DNA of 64,000 nucleotides from Armatimonadetes bacterium Uphvl-Ar1 (GCA_002162075.1 CP021423.1:1674001-1738000); one strand, 5' to 3'; counted from the stretch's first letter, positions 8,363 to 16,896 are shown. Program-made: numbers and translations. Notes: generated from the letters alone by a model not told the origin.

Positions 8363-8493
8363 TGGAATCGGTGGGCACGGCTATCCTCATTTCCGTCGGG
8401 GCTGGAATCTACCTTTGGCTTACATTCCGTAAGTTCAAATCAACAGATTGTGGATGCGGATCGCGCTCGGCATGCAAAGGAAAACGGCGATGA
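8362..8493 (+). CDS. Small FeoB-associated-type Cys-rich membrane protein
   Basis: A 43-residue protein whose ATG at 8362 overlaps the previous stop (TAATG) and whose stop overlaps the next start (ATGA). One N-terminal transmembrane helix (AILISVGAGIYLWLTF) is followed by a basic stretch and the Cys motif DCGCGS then AC, the pattern of FeoB-associated Cys-rich membrane proteins. The tight coupling on both sides is strong evidence that it is translated. It probably binds metal ions at the membrane. Confidence 0.7.
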   Translation: MESVGTAILISVGAGIYLWLTFRKFKSTDCGCGSRSACKGKRR

Positions 8494-9284
8494 GAGTCGC
8501 ACTTTCCTTGCTCGTCATCGCGTTTTCTACGGCGAGTGTGTTCGCCACTCCCGAGGACATGGAGAAGTTCCACGAAGTTACGCGGATGAAGGAGTCATCT
8601 CGAATCTCGCAAGACTCGTGCATGACGTGTCACACCGAACCACCAGAACATAACTCGTTTGGAAAGGACCTCAAGCTTAACCTCCGCGCAAGTCAAAAGA
8701 GTCGATTGGACAGTCTGATTATTCAATCAGTTGCCTCGAAAGACTCTGATAACGATGGGTGGACCAACGGGCAAGAGTGGAAGGCCGATACATTACCGGG
8801 TGATCCAAAAAGTCACCCGGAAGGAGTGCCCGCCAAACTTGAAGATGGGGCGAAGAATGAAAGTGGACCTACGGTGGGCATGGTCGATCAGCTGCTTCCA
8901 AAGCACTCAATGCACCCGCTCGTAATCCACTTTCCTATTGCATTGTTCCTTTTTGGAGCTGTGCTGGAACTTGTCGGGATACGAAAAAGGTCGGATGACC
9001 TGCGCAAAAGCGCATGGCTATGCCTGCTATTCGGGGCAATCAGTGCATGGTTCGCAGTCCCAACTGGTCTTCTCGCGTTCTTCCGAGTTGGATTCAGTTG
9101 GACCGGATATGCCCTCATCCACTTTTTTCTTGCCACCATTTCAACCCTACTCATGACGGGCTTGGTTCTGTTTCGCAGGCGTGGGGCACACACATCAATT
9201 AGCTACATCGCACTGCTCATTGCGGCCACGGCTGCTGTGGCTAGTGCAGGACACTTCGGAGGCCTCTTGGTCTACGGAAACTAA
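8490..9284 (+). CDS. Membrane protein with c-type haem motif and DUF2231-like domain
   Basis: 264 residues from the ATG at 8490, chosen for its ATGA overlap and upstream AAAGGA. The signal peptide (RVALSLLVIAFSTASVFA) is followed by a single haem-binding motif CMTCH, an EF-hand-like DSDNDGWTNGQEW segment, and a C-terminal part with four hydrophobic helices beginning HPLVIHFPIALFLFGAVLEL, the signature of the DUF2231 membrane family. It looks like a membrane-bound cytochrome c, probably moving electrons in the periplasm for metal redox chemistry. The pairing of the haem motif with DUF2231 in the copper module is notable. Confidence 0.7.
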   Translation: MRVALSLLVIAFSTASVFATPEDMEKFHEVTRMKESSRISQDSCMTCHTEPPEHNSFGKDLKLNLRASQKSRLDSLIIQSVASKDSDNDGWTNGQEWKADTLPGDPKSHPEGVPAKLEDGAKNESGPTVGMVDQLLPKHSMHPLVIHFPIALFLFGAVLELVGIRKRSDDLRKSAWLCLLFGAISAWFAVPTGLLAFFRVGFSWTGYALIHFFLATISTLLMTGLVLFRRRGAHTSISYIALLIAATAAVASAGHFGGLLVYGN

Positions 9285-9298
9285 CTTAGGAAAAAACA

Positions 9299-9727
9299 AT
9301 GAAAACAAAAACACTTATCTCACTCGCAATCGCAGCTCTCGCAGTTGCTTCAATCGCTTCCGCCCTCGGAGGCGCACCAGACGAATCATGCTGCTCCGGC
9401 ATGTCGGCACAGCACGGCCAGACCAAGAACGACAAGCCTGTTCCTGCAAAGGAAGTCAAAGGAGTTCAGACGCTAACCGTAACCATCGCTGACGGCAAGT
9501 ACAGCCCTGCACTGATCTCGGTCAAGAAGGGCAAACCAGTTGCACTCACCTTCAAGGGTGGGAAGGACATGGGGTGCGGTTCTACGGTCGAGTTCAAGTC
9601 GCTCAAGCAAAAGCAGTCTGTGAAGGAAGGCAAAACGGTGGTCTTCAAGTTCACTCCAAAGGAAGCTGGCGAAATCAAGTTCGCTTGTTCCATGGACATG
9701 ATCCAAGGCAAAGTCGTCGTCAAGTGA
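9299..9727 (+). CDS. Exported cupredoxin-like protein
   Basis: 142 residues; TAGGA lies upstream of the ATG at 9299. It has a signal peptide ending ASIASA, then a CCSG and HG segment, then a cupredoxin-like domain (LTVTIADGKYSPALISVKKG, FTPKEAGEIKFACSMDMIQG). The C-terminal Cys-x-Met-x-Met and the CGS segment match the EfeO/plastocyanin-like pattern of copper ligands. It is a probable periplasmic copper carrier within the module. Confidence 0.75.
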   Translation: MKTKTLISLAIAALAVASIASALGGAPDESCCSGMSAQHGQTKNDKPVPAKEVKGVQTLTVTIADGKYSPALISVKKGKPVALTFKGGKDMGCGSTVEFKSLKQKQSVKEGKTVVFKFTPKEAGEIKFACSMDMIQGKVVVK

Positions 9728-9744
9728 ATCAGGAATCCAAACAA

Positions 9745-10227
9745 ATGAAAACTCAACTTTTCTCAAAAACCATTGCTGCTCTCGCCGTTTTCGGCCTTCT
9801 CGGCATGACGTCAATTGCATCTGCTCACGAGGCAGATTGCCCGTATTGCAAGCTCCAGCTTGTTCAGAACATAAAAACCCAAGACAACGAAGTTGTCGTT
9901 AAGGTTGGAAACAAACGGATCGAGTATCGCTGCATTTATTGCGTGATCAAAGATCAGAAACGATACAAAGGCGACCTGGTCGTTTACTCTCCAAGTGAAA
10001 AAGTTGGTGAGCCAGTCGTATTGAAGCGAACGGAAGGCCAATGGACTGGGCCCGAGGACGCGGTGTTCTTGAATACGTTCAAGAAGCATGTTGAGTGCGC
10101 GGAACTCTCCCGGGCATTTAGCTCGAAAGCCGCATTCGATAAGTACGTGAAGAACAACAATGTTGCGGACGCAAAGGCTCTGACTCTTTCCGAGTTCATC
10201 ACACTCGTGACAAAGCCTGCGAAGTAA
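9745..10227 (+). CDS. Exported NosL-like Cys-pair protein
   Basis: 160 residues from the ATG at 9745; the open frame runs further upstream but the signal peptide (TIAALAVFGLLGMTSIASA) begins here. The mature part has two Cys pairs, CPYCK and RCIYC, followed by an AVFLNTFKKHVECAELSRAF segment. This pattern is repeated in the C-terminal domain of the next protein (CAHC, MVRCMMC, VVFLEVFGQHPECSSWSRAF), so the two are paralogues. The spacing resembles NosL-type copper lipoproteins, but no lipobox is present. It is probably a periplasmic copper chaperone or sensor. Confidence 0.6.
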   Translation: MKTQLFSKTIAALAVFGLLGMTSIASAHEADCPYCKLQLVQNIKTQDNEVVVKVGNKRIEYRCIYCVIKDQKRYKGDLVVYSPSEKVGEPVVLKRTEGQWTGPEDAVFLNTFKKHVECAELSRAFSSKAAFDKYVKNNNVADAKALTLSEFITLVTKPAK

Positions 10228-10242
10228 GCAGAACCAGACAAG

Positions 10243-10260
10243 CCCCGGTATGGTCCGGGG
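10243..10260 (+). terminator. GC hairpin before the 522-residue protein
   Basis: CCCCGG-TATGGT-CCGGGG lies directly between the stop at 10227 and the start at 10270. It has no T run. It may attenuate transcription or set the stoichiometry of the two neighbouring genes. Confidence 0.4.
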
Positions 10261-10269
10261 CGAACCACG

Positions 10270-11838
10270 ATGAGAACAACAATGAGACAATTTTTTGCCG
10301 TTACAGTGGCGTTTGCTCTCCTTCCGAACGCCTGGGCGCAAATGCCTGGCGTGGAAATGAAGGAAGGGATGAAATCGCGAATGCCTACCATGCCGTCTGA
10401 GCTACCGCGCTGGATGAACAGCCGCGGGCTTGACGAGATTTTCTACAAGCGCGGCCCATACAACTGGGCGATTGACCGCATTCCTGCTTTTGCCAAGGAC
10501 ATGTACGCAACCGGGGTCGGTCATGCCATGGCCTACGAAGCCCTCGTCACAGGACAAGCGAATCAGTTGGAATCAAAGGTCTTTTCGAAGATTGACTGGG
10601 TACTCCAGCATCCGCCTTCAATGCCAGTTGATGAAGCTGCTATTTCGCCACGATTTGTCCAGAAGTATGGATACCTTGAAAAGGTTTTCGATTGGGCGCA
10701 CACGTTGCACTTTCAGACAATCGACGTATTCAGTCACCCCGGGATGACAGATGCGGAGAAAGAAGTGGAGATCGACCGACTGTGGAAGTTCTATCAGAGC
10801 GAGCCGTATGCGATCACAGGTCTTCCAATGAACATGGAGTACCTCGACAGTTTCCCCTACAGCATGACGTTTCGCACGAACTATCCAAAGGTGAACGGAC
10901 TGTTTTGGGGATACCACTGGTTGCAAACCGTCAACTACGACATGCTTTACCGCGTTCCGGTTAAGGATCATGTTCCGCAGTACGAGGTGCTAGGTGAGCA
11001 GTATCGAACTTCTGAGCTTTACAAAACTGACCGGGATTTCATGCCCATGACCGCCGAAATGAGCCCCCGGTTTGCAAAGCGGTTTCCCTACATTGCGAAC
11101 GCCTTCGACAATCTCCATATGCTTCACGACAACGTGAACGACATTCTCGCCTACCCTGGCTTGACGGAGATACAGAAGGAACATCAGATTAAAATCGCGA
11201 TCTATCGTGTTCTTGAGACTACGCATGCGGGTCAAAAAGCAGGAGAAGGCGAACCGATGACCTTGCACGATCACCGACATCCACCGAGCATCCCGGGGAT
11301 GGGAATGATGAAAGGGAGTGAGGATGACGTTATGTTCATGTCAGGGATGGGCTGGATGGACATGAGCGAGTGTGCACACTGCTCGATTGCCTTGCCAGAG
11401 GAAGGCCCTTGGGGAGCTACGGTTTCTGCCAACGGCTGGACAATGATGGTACGGTGCATGATGTGCGCCCGTGATATGGCTGCTGAAACTCCTGGAAGAG
11501 CCATCATCCGCGCGGCTACAGAAGACGAAAATCGGCTACTTGTCATGATCTCTGATGAGGAGGGCAACTGGACTTCAAATATCAAGGACGTCGTATTCCT
11601 AGAAGTATTTGGTCAGCATCCAGAGTGCTCCTCATGGTCGAGGGCATTCACCTCACAGGCTGCGTTCGAGAAGTTCGTCCAAGCCAATCCTGAACTTAAG
11701 GAGATTAAGCCTCTGTCGCTTGAGGCTTGGTCAAAGCTCAACTACGGGACGCCGGAAACCTATCGAAAGATCGACCGACCCAATCCCTATCGCTCTGGGG
11801 GTGGTGCAACGCCGCCGTCTGATGGGGGCTCAAAGTGA
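10270..11838 (+). CDS. Exported helical-repeat protein with NosL-like C-terminal domain
   Basis: 522 residues with a signal peptide (FFAVTVAFALLPNAWA). Residues about 40-320 are helical and contain an internal duplication: SPRFVQKYGYLEKVFDWAH at 126 onwards resembles SPRFAKRFPYIANAFDNLH at 265 onwards, each followed by a HPGMTDAEKE or YPGLTEIQKE turn. A His/Met-rich linker (HDHRHPP, GMGMM, MFMSGMGWMDM, about 333-365) leads to a C-terminal domain with CAHC, MMVRCMMC and PECSSW, paralogous to the preceding gene. I know no characterised family for the N-terminal part. The linker is what one expects of periplasmic copper binding. An ATG at 10282 is an alternative start. Confidence 0.65.
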   Translation: MRTTMRQFFAVTVAFALLPNAWAQMPGVEMKEGMKSRMPTMPSELPRWMNSRGLDEIFYKRGPYNWAIDRIPAFAKDMYATGVGHAMAYEALVTGQANQLESKVFSKIDWVLQHPPSMPVDEAAISPRFVQKYGYLEKVFDWAHTLHFQTIDVFSHPGMTDAEKEVEIDRLWKFYQSEPYAITGLPMNMEYLDSFPYSMTFRTNYPKVNGLFWGYHWLQTVNYDMLYRVPVKDHVPQYEVLGEQYRTSELYKTDRDFMPMTAEMSPRFAKRFPYIANAFDNLHMLHDNVNDILAYPGLTEIQKEHQIKIAIYRVLETTHAGQKAGEGEPMTLHDHRHPPSIPGMGMMKGSEDDVMFMSGMGWMDMSECAHCSIALPEEGPWGATVSANGWTMMVRCMMCARDMAAETPGRAIIRAATEDENRLLVMISDEEGNWTSNIKDVVFLEVFGQHPECSSWSRAFTSQAAFEKFVQANPELKEIKPLSLEAWSKLNYGTPETYRKIDRPNPYRSGGGATPPSDGGSK

Positions 11839-12599
11839 GACGGCTCATCACGCTCGGATGCTGCGCTCTGATTGCGTCAGTTTCCCTTGCAAGCGATCAT
11901 AACAATCTCGATAAAGAACGGCCACTGAGATTTGAAGACGCGTACTCGATTGCTTACCGATCCTTCGAATTTCAAAATGGACTCAGGCTTGATACGTTTC
12001 GACGAGGGAAGCCAGTCTACAACTTCCGATCCGAGATCCAGTACGGGTTCTCCAAGAACAAAGACATTGCGATTGGATTCGAGCCCTCGTATTCATCGGA
12101 GTCGCGCAAAGCCGTTGGAAATGCCGTGGAGTTCAGCTATTTTGAAGGATTCGCACGTGAGATTGGTGATAAGCCCGCACTTGGATATCGTGTCGATGTT
12201 GGCATACCTGTCTCCGGCGGGAAAGGCGTTGCTCTTCGCGCACGTGGAATTCTCACAAAAACGGTTGGGCAGTTCGACAAAATTCACGTGAACGTCGACG
12301 TTCTTCACTCCACAGAGGCTGAACCCAATACGCGTCAGATGAGCCTCGGCGCGGTTATTGGGTACTCGAGGCCACTCGGGTATCCCCGTCGTTTTGACCA
12401 GACGCTTCTGGCGGAGTTTGGAGTTGAGCAATCCCGGCAACGGGGAGGCAATCTCAATGGCTGGGTCGGACTTGGAATGCGCAGGCAACTGTCTTCAACG
12501 GGCGTGCTTGACTTTGGGATTCAGACCGATCTGTTCCGGGATAAGCTGGAGCAAGCCTCACCTGTTCGGTTGACTGTTGGCTACTCGGTCAACTTCTGA
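11835..12599 (+). CDS. Outer-membrane beta-barrel protein of the copper module
   Basis: 254 residues from a GTG that overlaps the previous stop (GTGA). A signal peptide (LITLGCCALIASVSLAS) is followed by alternating amphipathic strands rich in aromatic ends, such as NFRSEIQYGFSKNKDIAIGF and a final PVRLTVGYSVNF ending in Phe, the usual sign of an outer-membrane barrel. It resembles the phenol-degradation MetA/transporter-like barrel group seen beside metal systems. It probably lets solutes or metal cross the outer membrane. It is the last gene before the CsoR promoter. Confidence 0.65.
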   Translation: MRRLITLGCCALIASVSLASDHNNLDKERPLRFEDAYSIAYRSFEFQNGLRLDTFRRGKPVYNFRSEIQYGFSKNKDIAIGFEPSYSSESRKAVGNAVEFSYFEGFAREIGDKPALGYRVDVGIPVSGGKGVALRARGILTKTVGQFDKIHVNVDVLHSTEAEPNTRQMSLGAVIGYSRPLGYPRRFDQTLLAEFGVEQSRQRGGNLNGWVGLGMRRQLSSTGVLDFGIQTDLFRDKLEQASPVRLTVGYSVNF

Positions 12600-12608
12600 C
12601 CGATTGCC

Positions 12609-12644
12609 TTGACCCCATTATACTCCCTGGAGTATAATGGGGTC
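12609..12644 (+). promoter_or_regulatory. CsoR promoter-operator: perfect 16-2-16 palindrome
   Basis: GACCCCATTATACTCC, two bases, then its exact reverse complement covers 12611-12644 and ends at the base before the csoR ATG. Within it lie -35 TTGACC (12609-12614) and -10 TATAAT (12633-12638), 18 bp apart. The -10 ends six bases before the ATG, so the csoR transcript would begin at the ATG itself. The half-site AGGAGTATAA recurs just before copZ (12945-12956). This is the expected position for self-repression by CsoR, relieved by Cu(I). Confidence 0.8.
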
Positions 12645-12938
12645 ATGGAAGCAGAAACCCGCACGAAAACGGATCGGCGCTTGGCTCGCCTAGAAGGGCA
12701 GGTTCGTGGCATTCGACGGATGCTGTCAGAGGACGCGTACTGCTGTGATGTCCTGCAGCAGATTTCAGCAATCACATCAGCCTTGAACCAGGTTGCGGCA
12801 GCCGTCGCCGCTTCACATATTCGCACTTGCATCCTCGATCATGGCTCCCCAAGTTCGCATGAGCAGACGAAAAGAATGACCCGGGAAGAAATGATCGATG
12901 AGCTTGAGGATGTAATGTCGAGGCTCGTAAAAGCGTAG
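12645..12938 (+). CDS. csoR: CsoR family copper-sensing repressor
   Basis: 97 residues from the ATG at 12645. All-helical CsoR/RcnR family: RRLARLEGQVRGIRRMLSED, then the metal ligands as Cys (YCCDV), His (SHIRTC) and Cys (RTC), the Cys-His-Cys triad of Cu(I)-sensing members. Apo-CsoR binds a palindromic operator and Cu(I) releases it. The perfect palindrome that carries its own promoter lies immediately upstream, and copZ and copA follow, so it should control all three genes. Confidence 0.92.
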   Translation: MEAETRTKTDRRLARLEGQVRGIRRMLSEDAYCCDVLQQISAITSALNQVAAAVAASHIRTCILDHGSPSSHEQTKRMTREEMIDELEDVMSRLVKA

Positions 12939-12958
12939 ATACCCATAGGAGTATAAAA

Positions 12959-13156
12959 ATGAAAACAACCATCAAAGTGTCCGGAATGACTTGCCAAAAC
13001 TGCGTGAAGCACGTGAAAGAAGCTATCGATTCGCTCGAGGGAGCCTCTGAAGTGAGCGTTGATCTAGCTTCTGGAACCGCTTCTTTCACGGGCATTGATC
13101 CTGAGCGAGCTATAGCGGCAGTTAATGAGGAAGGCTACATAGCCTCACGAGAATGA
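12959..13156 (+). CDS. copZ: CopZ-like copper chaperone
   Basis: 65 residues forming one heavy-metal-associated domain with GMTCQNC at residues 9-15, the Cu(I) site, and the usual VSVDLASGTASF strand and GY loop. AGGAG is eight bases before the ATG. It carries Cu(I) in the cytoplasm and hands it to the ATPase encoded next, whose start overlaps this stop (ATGA). Expression should follow CsoR. Confidence 0.92.
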   Translation: MKTTIKVSGMTCQNCVKHVKEAIDSLEGASEVSVDLASGTASFTGIDPERAIAAVNEEGYIASRE

Positions 13157-15363
13157 ACAACCACTCCGATCACCTGAAAGAGACGAGGCTGTCCATCCAG
13201 GGAATGACCTGCGCCTCTTGTGTGCGCCGAGTTGAGCGAGCCCTTGCCAAAGGAGACTCTGTCACGGATGCGACTGTCAACTTCGCCTCGCATGAGGCGA
13301 CTGTTCTGCATGGCCCAACTATCTCCACCGACGAATTGGTTGCCGCAGTTGACTCAGCGGGATATTCCGCGCGAGTGATCCCGAGTGACCCCCACGCTGG
13401 CCATTCGGCTTCCGAGCACGCAGAACACCTGCGGTTGGAATCGGAAGAATCCAAAAAACTGATGCAGAGAAACCTCTTGCTCTCGGCGATTCTCACTGCA
13501 CCATTATTCGCCCTCTCAATGTTTTGGCATCCAAGGCCAGAATGGGCAAACTGGTTACTCTTTGCGTTGGGAACACCTGCAATCCTCTGGTGCGGACGAG
13601 GTTTCTTCGTCGTGGCAGCAAAGGCCGCGTGGCATGGAACCACGACGATGGACACGCTCGTTGCCATGGGCACAGGTGCGGCGTGGATTTACAGTACCTA
13701 TGCCCTGTTTGCCTACTCCGGGCATGAGCAAAGTGAGCACATCTACTTTGAAACTGGTGCTGTAATCGTAGCCCTGATCTTGCTTGGTAGATACATGGAG
13801 GCAAAAGCTAAGTCGCGGATGTCCGATGCCATCCGAAAGCTTATGGACCTCGCTCCAAAGTTGGCGACCATTGTCGAGGCTGATGGAAGTGAGCGCGAAG
13901 TGCCGGTTTCCGAGGTACTGGTTGGGATGACAGTCGTGGTCAAGCCTGGGGGGCGTATCCCTGTCGATGGCGAGGTCGTATCAGGGGAATCTTTTGTAAA
14001 TGAATCCATGGTGACCGGGGAGCCTATTGCCGTGCGGAAGACTCCAGGTGATTCGGTTACCGGTGGTACGGTGAATGAGCAAGGGGCATTTACCTTTCGG
14101 GCTGTCCACGTGGGCTCTGAGACTATGCTCGCCCAGATCGCGGCTCTCGTAAAGCGGGCCCAAGGTTCAAAAGCCCCGCTCCAAGGTCTAGCCGATCGAA
14201 TCTCATCCGTGTTTGTTCCCGTAGTGATTGGTATTGCTGCCATGACCGCCCTCGTCTACGTCTTTTCTGGGAGGGGTCTTGAAACTGGATTACTCGCAGC
14301 CGTAGCAGTCCTTGTCATCGCCTGTCCCTGTGCCCTCGGATTAGCAACACCAACCGCCTTAATGGTTGGAACAGGACGCGGAGCGGAACTCGGAATCTTG
14401 ATTAAGGACGGCGAGGCGCTGGAACGCGCTGGGCGTATTCGGTCGGTTCTGCTCGACAAAACCGGAACGATCACCGAAGGCAAACCACGCCTCACCGACA
14501 TAATCACTTTCGGCACTTGGACGCGAACCGATGCTCTTCGAATCGCTTCCGCGCTGGAAGCGAAGAGCGAACATCCCGTCGCGAAGGCGGTCTTGCAGGC
14601 GGCAAAGGCCGAAGACTTACAGTGGGAAGAGCCCACAACGTTTGAAGCTATTGGAGGAATGGGCGTCACGGGCGACGTAGCGGGGCAGAAGGTGAGTGTG
14701 GGTAAGCCGGACTGGGTGATTGGGAGCGAACTCACAACTCCTAAGATCGCTGAGGCAGTTGAAAACCTAGAGAGTCAGGGCAAAACAGTGTTCGTTGCAA
14801 AGGCAGGAGGAGACGTCGCCCTATTCGCTGTTTCAGACGTTATCAGCGAGTCGAGCAAAGAGGCAATCTCACTCCTTAGGCAAGCTGACATTGAAGTAGT
14901 TATGGTCACCGGGGACAATCACCGAGCTGCCACCGCAGTTGCCCAGCAAGTTGGCATCTCGAAGGTACACGCGGGAGTTCTCCCTGCAGACAAGGCCCAG
15001 CACGTTCAGGCATACCAGGAAAAAGGCTCTACTGCGATGGTGGGTGATGGAATAAACGACGCGCCCGCACTCGCGCAAGCAGACCTAGGAATTGCGATGG
15101 GGCACGGCACGGAAGTCGCAATCGACACTGCTGGAGTTACCTTATTACGAGCTGACCTACGTGGCGTTCCACAAGCAATCCGCCTGGCCATAGCTACGCT
15201 CGGAACGATTAAGTGGAATCTCTTTTGGGCGTTTATCTATAACATCGTGATGATTCCGCTCGCCGCACTTGGACTCCTCAGCCCAATGCTTGCGGCAGGT
15301 GCAATGGCTTTCAGTAGCATATCGGTGATCCTCAATTCGCTCCGACTCCGACGGTTTGAATGA
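13153..15363 (+). CDS. copA: Cu(I)-exporting P1B-type ATPase CopA
   Basis: 736 residues. One N-terminal metal-binding domain (GMTCASC, residues 17-23), six or more predicted transmembrane segments, the actuator motif TGEP, the membrane CPC at 391-393 (Cu(I) specificity), the phosphorylated Asp435 in DKTGT, an HP motif in SEHPVAKAV, and the hinge GDGINDAPAL. A His-rich stretch (HAGHSASEHAEH) links the metal domain to the first helix. It exports Cu(I) from the cytoplasm. It is the last gene of the csoR-copZ-copA run and feeds the exported copper proteins encoded upstream. Confidence 0.95.
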   Translation: MNNHSDHLKETRLSIQGMTCASCVRRVERALAKGDSVTDATVNFASHEATVLHGPTISTDELVAAVDSAGYSARVIPSDPHAGHSASEHAEHLRLESEESKKLMQRNLLLSAILTAPLFALSMFWHPRPEWANWLLFALGTPAILWCGRGFFVVAAKAAWHGTTTMDTLVAMGTGAAWIYSTYALFAYSGHEQSEHIYFETGAVIVALILLGRYMEAKAKSRMSDAIRKLMDLAPKLATIVEADGSEREVPVSEVLVGMTVVVKPGGRIPVDGEVVSGESFVNESMVTGEPIAVRKTPGDSVTGGTVNEQGAFTFRAVHVGSETMLAQIAALVKRAQGSKAPLQGLADRISSVFVPVVIGIAAMTALVYVFSGRGLETGLLAAVAVLVIACPCALGLATPTALMVGTGRGAELGILIKDGEALERAGRIRSVLLDKTGTITEGKPRLTDIITFGTWTRTDALRIASALEAKSEHPVAKAVLQAAKAEDLQWEEPTTFEAIGGMGVTGDVAGQKVSVGKPDWVIGSELTTPKIAEAVENLESQGKTVFVAKAGGDVALFAVSDVISESSKEAISLLRQADIEVVMVTGDNHRAATAVAQQVGISKVHAGVLPADKAQHVQAYQEKGSTAMVGDGINDAPALAQADLGIAMGHGTEVAIDTAGVTLLRADLRGVPQAIRLAIATLGTIKWNLFWAFIYNIVMIPLAALGLLSPMLAAGAMAFSSISVILNSLRLRRFE

Positions 15364-15434
15364 GTAATAGTTTTTTTCACTTGGCCAACTTGGCAACACT
15401 TTAGATTCAAACGGTGATTTGATACACTATTTAC

Positions 15435-15746
15435 ATGATGCGCCTTATAAATTTAGCCCTTGCGCTACTAATTGCAACTCATTCGATATCTGACATTTCC
15501 GTGCCACACGGTGATTTCGCGGCGGAACTGCAAACGGTCGCTTGCGACCGCATTCTGGTAGTTTCTTCATTCGCAAAATCCGGACTAGAACAGCTACTTA
15601 TACTATTGCCAAGCCAAGAGCTACTCAGTATCGAGTCTGCATATGGAGCGCGAAACACAGACCAGCAAGTAATTCAGCCCAATGTACGCCCGGCGTTCGT
15701 GACCCAAATTTCGGAGGGCATAACTCAGAGGACGACCTACGGCTAA
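15435..15746 (+). CDS. Possible small exported protein
   Basis: 103 residues from ATGATG at 15435, with a hydrophobic start (LALALLIATHS) that could be a signal peptide. No ribosome-binding site is seen. GATACACT upstream could be a -10 for a leaderless transcript. Only one Cys is present. No family is recognised, and the frame may be chance, since a shorter overlapping frame also exists at 15542. Confidence 0.3.
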   Translation: MMRLINLALALLIATHSISDISVPHGDFAAELQTVACDRILVVSSFAKSGLEQLLILLPSQELLSIESAYGARNTDQQVIQPNVRPAFVTQISEGITQRTTYG

Positions 15747-15800
15747 ATACGCAAACTGATTAGGTCACTAATCTGATATCACATTCACTAATCAAGCAAC

Positions 15801-16358
15801 ATGAAGCAGACAAAATCTAAAGTACTGGTCGTTTGGCTAATTGCAATCCTCTCGGTCACGGCGATAGGAATCCTCATTGCCAGGCCAACTGAGGCAAAGA
15901 ACGACAAGGCATTTATCGAAGAGATGATTCCACACCACGAAGAAGCCGTTGCATCGTCGAAGCTCATCCTGACTGTTGCCTCGGAACCTCAAGTCCGGCA
16001 AATCGCTGAAGCTGTGATTGCAGCTCAAGAGAAGGAGATTTCTCAGATGAACTCATGGTTTCAAGCATGGTTTGGTGCGCCGTACAAGACGACAGGCGTT
16101 TATAAGTCAATGATGAGCTCGATTGACGGAATGTCCGTCCGGGAGGCCGAAGCTCAGTACACTTCTGAAATGATCAATCATCATGAACACGCAATCTTCA
16201 TGGCGAAGGAGCTCTTGAAGACTACAGAGCGCAACGAACTCAAACTGCTTGCTAATGACATTATTCGCTCTCAGGAAAGTGAGGTTAAAGAGCTAAAGGA
16301 GCTGCTCACCGGCAAATATGGTCAGACCCCGGAAGTGATGGATCACTCTTCACATTAG
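15801..16358 (+). CDS. DUF305 (CopM-like) exported protein
   Basis: 185 residues. An N-terminal hydrophobic segment (VLVVWLIAILSVTAIGILIA) anchors or exports it. Two DUF305 halves follow: FIEEMIPHHEEAV at about residue 38 and YTSEMINHHEHAIFMAKELL at about residue 118, each with the His-His-Glu core. Family members such as CopM bind copper or silver in the periplasm. The tail ends MDHSSH, adding His ligands. It closes the copper module just before the first tRNA-fragment junction. Confidence 0.85.
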   Translation: MKQTKSKVLVVWLIAILSVTAIGILIARPTEAKNDKAFIEEMIPHHEEAVASSKLILTVASEPQVRQIAEAVIAAQEKEISQMNSWFQAWFGAPYKTTGVYKSMMSSIDGMSVREAEAQYTSEMINHHEHAIFMAKELLKTTERNELKLLANDIIRSQESEVKELKELLTGKYGQTPEVMDHSSH

Positions 16359-16479
16359 TTAACCGTCGAACCGATAAGCCGAGTGATGATGCAGCAACAG
16401 GCTTGACAGAATTTTGAGTTGGTTCTCCGCCTGGACGGAGGCTCAAGCGGGGCGGCGACCAATTCAGTCGCGGGAGAAT

Positions 16480-16830
16480 AGACTGGTTTCAGGAATTGAG
16501 AGACCAATTGAGTGACCACGCCGAGTTCATTGGTGAACTAGAAAGAGAGACCTGTTAGAGGTGGTACTAAAGAAATTCGCCCAGGTCTCTCTAAAGGTCT
16601 CTCTTAGCCACTGGATTTCGTGAGACTTCCTGAGACGTCTGTAGACTCAAATCAGAGGTTTTTCGACCTATTTTTCTTCAGTCCTAAGGAGGGCGTCGGG
16701 GGTTCGATTCCCTCCGGGGCCGCCAAGATTTTGAACCTAAACTCGGTTGAAAATGGATCAACTTGAGTCAATCTGGCCATGTGGTCTCTCCTAGGTCTCT
16801 CAAACAGATTTGAGAGACCATCACTAGGAT
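16480..16830. other. Junction region 1 with GGTCTCTC/GAGAGACC arm repeats
   Basis: The 539-base gap between 16358 and 16897 holds no gene. It has repeated GAGAGACC (about 16498, 16538, 16808) and GGTCTCTC (about 16583, 16596, 16782, 16793) on both sides of the 45-bp tRNA fragment. From about 16583 to 16725 the sequence is nearly the same as 35530-35669. TTGAAC follows the fragment five bases later, as also at junction 2. This looks like an attachment site with integrase arm sites. Confidence 0.65.
16681..16725 (+). repeat. tRNA-Arg(CCT) 3'-end fragment, copy 1 (att-like core)
   Basis: 45 bases beginning in the anticodon loop (GTCCTAAGGAGG) and running through the T-arm to GGGGCCGCCA. It is identical to the copies at 35625 and 42384. 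No D-arm or 5' acceptor half is present upstream, so it is not a working tRNA gene. Such 3'-end copies are what tRNA-directed integrases leave behind. Confidence 0.85.
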
Positions 16831-16896
16831 TGCACTCGATAACCGAGTTCGAATCAAGGGTTTAGCACTCTCCGCACCACGGAGGGCGTTAATCTC

